24,299 nucleotides of DNA from Ophiothrix spiculata (lineage: Eukaryota; Echinodermata; Ophiuroidea; Amphilepidida; Ophiotrichidae): assembly GCA_000969725.1 (NCBI GenBank), contig JXSR01S041602.1; one strand, written 5' to 3'. This document shows, one piece after another, positions 18,496-24,299 of this stretch. The notes below the pieces were generated by a model that worked only from the letters and a program-made list of their open reading frames with translations, ran no database searches and was not told the DNA's origin. Made by a program: the position numbers and the translations under genes. Position 1 is the stretch's first letter. The number at the start of each line of letters is the position of its first letter.

Positions 18496-19474
18496 TACAG
18501 GGTGGTTCAAAAAACTCAAAACCAAAGTTCAAAGTCATTTTTTACTTAGTAATTGTACATCGATCACCTTAAGTTGGCAAAGGCATCATGTGGGATAGGT
18601 TTTAAACCATTCCTGCATTTTTGATCAAGTTTTGAGCATTGGTTTTTAAGATACAGCATTTTTGATCAAGTTTTGAGCATTGGTTTTTAAGATACAGCCC
18701 ATTATCAAAATATTGCTTCAAAGTGGCTTGTCCACGATTGCTTCTCTCTCCTTCTGACTTAAACCCTTCAATGGATTACACAACATTGATGTGTAATCAA
18801 TTTAAGTACTCTAACCTGCATGTACTGCACTGCATGTTGTATTACGGGCGTTTCCTGCTTGAATTGAAGGCGTTTTCAAGGCATTTTCGTAGCTGATCTT
18901 TCAATGTAATTTCGTCACTTTACAGCACATAAGGACCTGAAATCTATCTGACAACGATTGAGTGACTAAATCCAACAACTCTGTTGGAAAACATTTACCG
19001 AAGAAGACAGAACAAACAAAAAACATACAAACTATCAAAATTACGTGAGCTGGAGTTCAGAGACCTCTTGTATGAACCTGTAATCTGAACTGCACCATTA
19101 CGTTGCTTAAACTGGGGCTCCATTATTGTTCAGTACATCATTCAATTAAAAATCGATGATCAATCACTTTCAGATGATACAAGCGTAATTTAACCTGCAA
19201 TACAACACTTGTGGAACCAAATACGGTGCATATCAAGGGGAACAGATTAAAGACAAAAACGAAGAAAAGCTCTCGTGGACAAGCCAATTTGAAGGACGGT
19301 TTACATAAAGAGCTGTATCTTAAGACCTAATGATGCAAATTGCATAAAACTTTCAGGGATAGTTTAAAAGGTATTAACAATGATTTCTGTGCAAATTCAA
19401 GTTGATTCAGTTACAATTACTGTCTGAAACGTGACCTTGAACTTGGGTTCTAATTTTTTTGAACCACCCTGTAT
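18496..19474. mobile_element. Tc1/mariner-like element, about 979 bp, non-autonomous or dead
   Basis: It starts TACAGGGTGGTTCAAAAAA and ends TTTTTTTGAACCACCCTGTA, with TA on each side (18494-18495 and 19475-19476). ACAGGGTGG-type ends with a TA duplication are typical of IS630/Tc1/mariner elements. Beyond the terminal 20 bp, the two ends stay similar as inverted repeats for roughly 200-250 bp: AAGTTCAA.GTCA, AGATACAGC, and GGCTTGTCCACGA near 18725-18740 against its complement near 19280-19290. No transposase frame is open. A plus-strand stretch near 18750 reads S-P-S-D-L-N-P-S-M-D-Y, which recalls the S-P-D-L-N-P-M-D-Y block of mariner transposases, but it is isolated. The array unit resumes directly after it. 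Confidence 0.83.
18614..18698. repeat. Short tandem duplication inside the mariner-like element
   Basis: GCATTTTTGATCAAGTTTTG (continuing AGCATTGGTTTTTAAGATACA) is present twice in direct succession, starting near 18615 and near 18656, about 41 bp apart and identical: a local duplication in the left terminal region. Confidence 0.9.
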
Positions 19475-19476
19475 AT

Positions 19477-19655
19477 AATGTTAACTAAACTTAACATACA
19501 TTATGTATGGCCAAGTCTTAGAGGAGTTAAAGAGATCAAATCCATGGTTCTTTTCCCACATAGGATATCAAACTGCATATATTTTGTGGCTCTGATACAT
19601 TCCTGGAAATGGCAAAGAGTGAGCTTGACTTGATTATGCATCATTAAGAGAGGGG
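19477..19655. repeat. Complex long-period repeat, unit 2 (middle part)
   Basis: This has ATGTATGGCCAAGTCTTAGA, GAGATCAAATCCATGGTTCT, TTCCTGGAAATGGCAAAGAG, then TGAGCTTGACTT and ATGCATCATTAA, in the same order as at 20850-21000. It is broken at CATCATTAA by the SINE. Confidence 0.82.
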
Positions 19656-19920
19656 AGCTTGCCGAAGAGAAAGGAGCGTGGCCGAAGAGAGGGGAGCTTG
19701 GCCGAGTGGTTAGAGCACGAGTCTCGTAATACAGAGGTTGTGGGTTTGAGCCCCGGGCACAGCGGTTTTTGTCTCCTTGTTTCCTTGGGCAAGAAACTTT
19801 ACTTGCTCCTTGGTTTGGAAGTCATGTTAAGCCCTTGGTCCCCTGAATGAATAAACTCCTTCATGGGATATGCATGTCATGCAAGTACAGTGTATATTGA
19901 TCCATTGATTGATTGATTGT
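19656..19920 (+). mobile_element. tRNA-derived SINE with GATT-repeat tail
   Basis: The tRNA-like head carries TGGCCGAGTGG (A-box, about 19699-19709) and GGTTTGAGCCC (B-box, about 19743-19753), with GGGGAGCTTGG at the 5' end and CCGGGCACAGC closing the tRNA part. The body follows (TTTCCTTGGGCAAGAAACTT, about 19779) and ends in CCATTGATTGATTGATTG, a short repeat tail. GGGCAAGAAACTTTAC-type segments are common in tRNA-SINEs of marine invertebrates (recollection, not searched). Just upstream the GGGGAGCTTG/CCGAAGAGA motif is repeated, so the head seems partly duplicated. It would be transcribed by RNA polymerase III and moved by a partner LINE. Confidence 0.8.
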
Positions 19921-20222
19921 GCACATTTATGTGTTCTGGATATTTTTAACATGGCATTCTTGAAACATGAGATAATTTTGATGAAATTGATTTAGCTGGT
20001 TTAATGACTTGATAATAATGTATGTTTAGAAATGTGACGCAACATTTATCAATAATCCAGCTGGTACAATTTCATGAAAAGAAATACATAACCTAATTAC
20101 CGGTACTAGTTGCTTGAAATTCAATAATTTAATTTTTTTAAGACACATAAAATTGCTTTTAGGTGGTTGGTCTGAGCTAATTCCAATGACAATGCACCTT
20201 ATGACTTAAAACACAAAGTAAG
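19921..20222. repeat. Complex long-period repeat, unit 2 (right part)
   Basis: ATAATTTTGATGAAATTGAT, TTAGCTGGTTTAATGACTTG and AATGTGACGCAAC match 22316-22392. It runs into the start of the next unit at about 20222 (AGTGTTCATCAATAATCC). Confidence 0.75.
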
Positions 20223-20399
20223 TGTTCATCAATAATCCATTGTACAAGTCCATGAGTTGAAGTAAATGCTGTGATTAGGTCATTATGCTGAAGGTGTTAG
20301 CCTGGGTCTAGACACATGTGAATGACATTTACAAAGCAGATTGTAAATGTTGAGCTTTCACACTTTCTTTAATGGATACAAGATGAACAAGTATTAATA
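20222..20399. repeat. Complex long-period repeat, unit 3 (left part)
   Basis: It starts GTGTTCATCAATAATCCATT, has the GGTGTTAGCCTGGGTCTAGA landmark at 20293, and is interrupted at GTATTAATA by a 414-bp MITE. It continues at 20818. Confidence 0.88.
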
Positions 20400-20401
20400 T
20401 A

Positions 20402-20815
20402 TGTGACCCATCATATCAAAAGGTACCTCAAGGGTCCCAAAATCAAAATTGATTTTTGGTCTCATCTGAAAGATCTAAAATGACACCTTGCTTTTGGTTA
20501 CTGGTTGTTCGGTTTCAAAGATGCATCCAAATTGGTAAATGGCATCTGGGTTGATTAGGAAAACTATAGTTCTGAGAAAACCGAGTTTAAAGTTTTCATA
20601 CTGAGTAAAACTTAAATGGAGAGAGGATTTTTATCTTGGTTTTTAACACATTTTTCTTATGTTTTGGATGTTGGAACCTGATTAATATGATAAAATACAC
20701 TTTAAAGGTAACGTCTCTAATAAAATTGGATTTTTGACTATGCTAAGCTTCAGTGGCTTGTATCTCGTAATTTACTATGCCGACCTTAAGGTACCTTTCG
20801 ATATAATGGGTCACA
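20402..20815 (-). mobile_element. 414-bp TA-flanked MITE, copy 1
   Basis: It begins TGTGACCCATCATATCAAAA and ends GATATAATGGGTCACA, with GGTACCT and AGGTACC just inside each end; TA flanks at 20400-20401 and 20816-20817. It is the same family as 22424-22836 but in opposite orientation: TGTATCTCGTAATTTACTAT near 20759 is the reverse complement of the start of that copy, and the GACACCTTGCTTTTGGTTA block near 20482 is the reverse complement of its right part. TA flanks suggest mobilisation by a Tc1/mariner-type transposase. No transposase is encoded. Confidence 0.88.
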
Positions 20816-20817
20816 TA

Positions 20818-21340
20818 TGGAGAGTTATTACAGTATTTGGTGAACATCCATTAATGGCCACCTCAAGGAATGGATAAGGATATCATGTCCATGGTTCTCT
20901 TCCCACAGGACATTTCTAACAGCATATTATTTACAGCTTGCATGCATTCCTGGAATTGGAGAGAATGAGCTTGACTTTCTTTATGCATCATTTAACATAT
21001 GATGGGTACTTTTGAGTCCTTATTATTCTCAGTGCTCACCCTTTTTCAATATTTTAGGGAAATATTTTAAACAATGTGCATATATTTGAAATCAAATTAT
21101 GATTCTGGTGAAATTGGTTAGTTGGTTTAATGACTACATGATTTACGGCATGTGACAGAGCTGCATCCATCTGTAATCACGTTTAAGACTTTGATCATGG
21201 TTTGCCTCTCATATACTTAACTTTGTTGCATCTTCATACAGGTCACTCACTTCTTATTTGTTGAAATTAAATTTTGCTGTTCAGATTAAATTAATGTGAT
21301 TATAGATTGTACCAATGACCAACTAACAACCTCAACCAAA
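20818..21340. repeat. Complex long-period repeat, unit 3 (right part)
   Basis: It resumes with GAGAGTTATTACAGTATTTG, GTGAACATCCATTAATGGCC, ATCATGTCCATGGTTCTCTT and GAGCTTGACTT, then the ATGCATCATTTAACATATGA block. With the MITE removed, the unit from 20222 to the next start near 21343 is about 0.7 kb, the best measure of the full unit length. Confidence 0.83.
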
Positions 21341-21544
21341 CAGCAGTGTTCATCAATTATCCAGCATACAAGTCCATGAGTCAAATCAATGGCTATGATT
21401 AGGCCATTATGCTCTAGGTGTTAGCTTGGGTCTAAACACATGTTAATGACATTTACACAGCTCACTGTTTGTGTTGATCTTTCACACTTTAATGAAGATG
21501 AAGACCTACTAAAAAGGCTTGCATTTGAACTTACATACAATGTG
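21341..21544. repeat. Complex long-period repeat, truncated unit 4
   Basis: It starts GTGTTCATCAATTATCCAGC and has the GGTGTTAGCTTGGGTCTAAA landmark at 21417, but the next unit begins only about 200 bp later (GTGTTCATCAATAATCCATT at about 21545), so this copy lost about two thirds of its length. Confidence 0.82.
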
Positions 21545-21575
21545 GTGTTCATCAATAATCCATTGTACAAGTCCA

Positions 21576-22192
21576 TGAGTTAAAGCACAGACTATGATTA
21601 GGTCATTATACTCAAGGTGTTAGCCTGGGTCTAGACACATGTGAATGACATTTTAAAGCAGAATGTCGATGTTTAGCTTCTACACCTTTCTTAATCTATA
21701 TAAGACAAACAAATTATTGTATGGAAAGTTATAGTATTAGGTGAACATCCATTAATGGCCAAGTCATAAACTGAATAAGAAGAGTCAAAGCAAAGACTAT
21801 GATTGGGTCATTATGCGCAAGGTGTTAGCCTGGGTCTAGACACATGTGAATGACATTTTAAAGCAGAATGTCGATGTTTAGCTTCTACACCTTTCTTAAT
21901 CTATATAAGACAAACAAATTATTGTATGGAAAGTTATAGTATTAGGTGAACATCCATTAATGGCCAAGTCATAAACTGAATAAGAAGAGTCAAAGCAAAG
22001 ACTATGATTGGGTCATTATGCGCAAGGTGTTAGCCTGGGTCTAGACACATGTGAATGACATTTTAAAGCAGAATGTCGATGTTTAGCTTCTACACCTTTC
22101 TTAATCTATATAAGACAAACAAATTATTGTATGGAAACTTATAGTATTAGGTGAACATCCATTAATGGCCAAGTCATAAACTGAATAAGAAG
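21576..22192. repeat. Three nearly identical 205-bp tandem copies within unit 5
   Basis: CTAGACACATGTGAATGACA occurs at 21631, 21836 and 22041, exactly 205 bp apart each time. Copies two and three appear almost identical (one visible change, GAAAGTTATAG to GAAACTTATAG); the first differs slightly at its left. The internal junction reads AATAAGAAGAGTCAAAGCAA, joining the end of one copy (AATAAGAAGA) to the start of the next. This is a recent local duplication on top of the older array. Confidence 0.95.
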
Positions 22193-22421
22193 ATCATTTC
22201 CATAGTTCTCTTTCACAAGGGATTTCTAACAGCATATGATTTATGGCTTGCATCCATGACAAGTTGGCTTTGATGTTTTCAATAATTTTGACATTCTTTT
22301 GCTTGAGTAGATAAATTTCCATAATTTTGATGAAGCTGATTTAGCTGGTTTAATGACTTGATCATGATATGTGTTTAAAAATGTGACGGAGCAGAATGCA
22401 CCAAGTCCAAGTCATGTATTA
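22193..22421. repeat. Complex long-period repeat, unit 5 (right part)
   Basis: TCATTTCCATAGTTCTCTTT, TTTCTAACAGCATATGATTT and GATTTAGCTGGTTTAATGAC match the distal parts of units 2 and 3. It is interrupted at 22422 by the second copy of the TA-flanked MITE. Confidence 0.8.
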
Positions 22422-22423
22422 TA

Positions 22424-22836
22424 TGTGACCCGTCATATCAAAAGGTACCTTAAGGTTGGCATAGTAAATTACGAGATACAGGCCATTGAAGCCGAGCATA
22501 GTCAAAAATCAAGTTCAAGGTGGAATTTCTAATTTCATCAGAAACATTACCTTTGAAGTGCATTCTATCATATTAAACAGGTTCCAACATCCAAAACATA
22601 AGACAAATGTTCCATTCAAGTTTTACCGGTACATAAACTTTAAACTTGATTTTCTCAGAACTACAGTTTAATGAATCAGCTCGATGCCTTTTACCAATTT
22701 GGATGGAACTTTGCAATCGAACATCCAATAACCAAAAGCAAGGTGTCATTTTAAAGCTTAAAATATAATCTTTCAGACCAAAAAATCAATTTTCATTTAG
22801 GGACCCTTAAGGTACCTGTCGTTATGACGGGTCACA
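22424..22836 (+). mobile_element. 413-bp TA-flanked MITE, copy 2
   Basis: It begins TGTGACCCGTCATATCAAAA and ends GTTATGACGGGTCACA; TA flanks at 22422-22423 and 22837-22838. The terminal repeats (TGTGACCC, TATcAAAAGGTACCTTAAGG) are longer and better kept than in copy 1, so it may be the younger insertion. A 61-codon open frame at 22486-22671 lies inside it and has no known domain; I do not call it a gene. Confidence 0.88.
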
Positions 22837-22838
22837 TA

Positions 22839-23130
22839 TACAACCAATTACTAGTTTCTTGAAATTTTTTAACAGATGAAATTGTTGTTAAGGTGGTTGG
22901 TTAAAGCTAATTCCAATGACCGTGCACCTTATAACCTTAAGCACAAAGTGTTCATCAATAATATAGTGTACAAGTCCATGAGTTAAAGCAAAGACTATGA
23001 TTAGGTCATTATGCGCAAGGTGTTAGCCTGGGCCTAGACACATGTGAATGACATTTACACAGCACAATATTTATGTTGAGCTTTCACACCTTTCTTAATC
23101 TATACAAGATGGACATGTTATTATAATGTG
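22839..23130. repeat. Complex long-period repeat, end of unit 5 and start of unit 6
   Basis: GTGGTTGGTTAAAGCTAATT and CCAATGACCGTGCACCTTAT match 20162-20202. The next unit starts GTGTTCATCAATAATATAGT at about 22947 and has the landmark GGTGTTAGCCTGGGCCTAGA at 23019. It is replaced near 23130 by G+C-rich sequence and a MITE. Confidence 0.85.
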
Positions 23131-23222
23131 GCTAAGGGGCCACTACAACGCGGTTATCTGCCAGTTCTGGGCGGTTGCCATTGGTCAGAACAATAGCAAC
23201 CGGCCAGTTTTCAACTGCTTCC
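23131..23222. other. G+C-rich segment with a short hairpin
   Basis: CGGTTGCCATTG (about 23171) pairs with CAATAGCAACCG (about 23191) at 11 of 12 positions. GTGGCTAAGGGGCCAC near 23129 is another small inverted repeat. The segment could be part of a second small element next to the Harbinger-like MITE. Confidence 0.45.
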
Positions 23223-23225
23223 TAA

Positions 23226-23448
23226 GGGGCGCACCATTAGATTTCCAGGGGGGTGCAGAAAGTTGGGTTCAGGGTTGAATTTTTTTCGCGCCCCATTTAG
23301 GAACATTTTTTTCTGGAAATAACTGTTTTTCCTGCCTATTCCATGTTCAGGGGGAAATTTTTTTTCTTCTGCCTGTGGAGGGGGACTTTCCTTTTTTCAA
23401 AAAACTTCCTGCTCCCCCCCCCCTCCTGGAAATCTAATGGTGCGCCCC
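23226..23448. mobile_element. 223-bp PIF/Harbinger-like MITE
   Basis: Perfect 24-bp terminal inverted repeats (23226-23249 and 23425-23448, starting GGGGCGCACCATTAGATTTC) are flanked by TAA on both sides (23223-23225 and 23449-23451). A 3-bp TAA/TTA duplication with G-rich ends is the signature of PIF/Harbinger elements. The interior has T runs and a C run and no coding capacity; the open frame at 23343-23585 only crosses it. Confidence 0.87.
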
Positions 23449-23451
23449 TAA

Positions 23452-23530
23452 GTCATGGAGGAAAGGAAGAGAACATGTCCAGTAATCTTTTCAACAGGGA
23501 ATTTCAAACAATCCACACTGATGTCCAGAT
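23452..23530. repeat. Complex long-period repeat, remnant of unit 6
   Basis: GTCATGGAGGAAAGGAAGAG, ACATGTCCAGTAATCTTTTC and AGGGAATTTCAAAC resemble the AAGTCATA...GATCATGTCCATGG and GGATTTCAAGC blocks of the other units, but much diverged. The array fades out after this. Confidence 0.5.
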
Positions 23531-23609
23531 GGTTCACTTGCATTCCATGAAATACGCCGGGGAAGTAGTGACGTCACATTTATGATAATTAGCCCAACAC
23601 GTGCGATCT

Positions 23610-23868
23610 GGACCCAAACAAATGATTATGTCCACTGATCATACGCATTAACAGAGTAGGCGTACGTAAACATACAAATCAGACTGATTTTTCTCGGTTG
23701 GAAAACGAAAATAACGACAGGGGTCCCGTCATGGCAGCAAAATAGGCCGGAATGTTCTTCCTTATTTTTTTTTTTTTAGACGAAAGTTATGGTATAAAAT
23801 CGGAGTCGGACTTTTTCCCCCAAAGACTTAACGTGTGGCAAAAATGGTCACACCGTTTGTTTGGGTCC
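23610..23868. mobile_element. Possible 259-bp element with 13-bp terminal inverted repeats
   Basis: GGACCCAAACAAA at 23610-23622 and TTTGTTTGGGTCC at 23856-23868 are perfect reverse complements. No target duplication is apparent (ATCT on the left, ATTT on the right), so the call rests on the terminal repeat alone. Confidence 0.55.
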
Positions 23869-23898
23869 ATTTAAAATTAAGAATACATTTGTACATAA

Positions 23899-24299
23899 AC
23901 AACAATCTCTATCAGAAAAGCTACAGGTATTGACAATATTCCAGCAAGGTTAATCAAGGTCGCTGCTGAGTATATTTCTGATTCTTTAACCTACATATGT
24001 AATATTTCTCTTAAGACTGGTATAGTACCCCATGAGTGGAAAGAGGCTAAAGTTACACCATTATTTAAAGGTGGCGACAAAGATGATTTGAATAACTTTC
24101 GGCCTATTTCGGTTCTCCCGATAGTTTCTAAAATTTTAGAGAGGGCTGTTCACAATCAACTTTATGCATACCTTCAAGACCAAAAAATATTGTCATGTGA
24201 ACAGTCGGGTTTTAGGCCAAAACATTCGACTCAAACAACACTACTTGATGTATCAGATCATATTCTTAATGGAATGGATAAGGGTAAAGCTACTGGTAT
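23899..24299 (+). CDS. LINE reverse transcriptase, N-terminal half (partial, runs off the window)
   Basis: One frame is open from just after a stop at 23896-23898 to the window end, about 133 codons, with no stop. The order of motifs is that of jockey/CR1-like LINE RTs: RKATGIDNIPARLIK, EWKEAKVTPLFKGGDKDD, LNNFRPISVLPIVSKILER (finger block RT2), LSCEQSGFRPKHSTQTTLL (RT2a/3 region), then GKATG where the window stops. The catalytic FADD box would lie just beyond the edge. No start codon is visible and the endonuclease domain is absent upstream, so the copy is 5'-truncated or begins inside ORF2 near 23899. The intact frame suggests a recent insertion. It may belong with the 4574 fragment, but the two cover different parts of the protein and cannot be aligned here. 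Confidence 0.88.

Noticed and set aside
18740..18780. Transposase catalytic segment (S-P-x-D-L-N-P-x-M-D-Y) in the mariner-like element
   Set aside because: Suggestive but isolated: stops and lack of upstream D motifs in any frame prevent calling a coding region, and the surrounding sequence also aligns as a terminal inverted repeat.

Overview
The window reads as AT-rich, repeat-dense, non-coding eukaryotic DNA, most likely from an invertebrate animal genome. The grounds are three non-LTR retrotransposon (LINE) fragments, tRNA-derived SINE-like sequences, many small inverted-repeat DNA transposons (MITEs), satellite DNA, degenerate TTAGGG-type repeats and no bacterial-style operons. The LINE and SINE styles would fit a marine invertebrate (deuterostome or mollusc), but that is a weak inference. 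I found no convincing host protein-coding gene, rRNA or intact tRNA. Apart from the LINE remnants, the longer open frames fall in repeats or show no recognisable domain.

Layout. 172-609 is the 3' end of a decayed LINE on the minus strand. 1400-1562 is a nearly perfect palindromic MITE with a TTAG target duplication. 1733-1821 is degenerate telomere-like sequence. 2028-5621 is a satellite array whose commonest monomer is exactly 147 bp. It is interrupted by a TTAA-flanked MITE (3810-4154) and by a 5'-truncated LINE with an open reverse-transcriptase C-terminus (4573-5410). 5622-9642 is mostly featureless, apart from a palindromic element at 7606-7766 and an inverted-repeat element at 8537-9070.

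9647-15270 holds three further TTAA-flanked elements. The first (9647-10399) contains a nested MITE with an 8-bp target duplication and three tandem perfect hairpins. The second (12334-12677) sits in one copy of a 230-bp tandem duplication whose other copy keeps the empty TTAA site. The third is at 14768-15270.

15572-18300 carries a truncated tRNA-like sequence, a palindromic MITE, a SINE-like sequence and two inverted copies of one foldback element, one of them bounded by 27-bp direct repeats. About 16.95-23.5 kb is an irregular array of a complex repeat of roughly 0.6-0.7 kb. Separate units have been hit by a Tc1/mariner-like element, a SINE, two opposite-facing copies of a 413-bp TA-flanked MITE and a PIF/Harbinger-like MITE. 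The window ends in the N-terminal half of a LINE reverse transcriptase that runs off the edge.

The elements do not form a pathway. The window is best read as a layered record of transposition in which satellite and complex-repeat arrays act as landing sites and give paralogous empty sites. Family names beyond what termini and target duplications show are inference, because no database search was possible.
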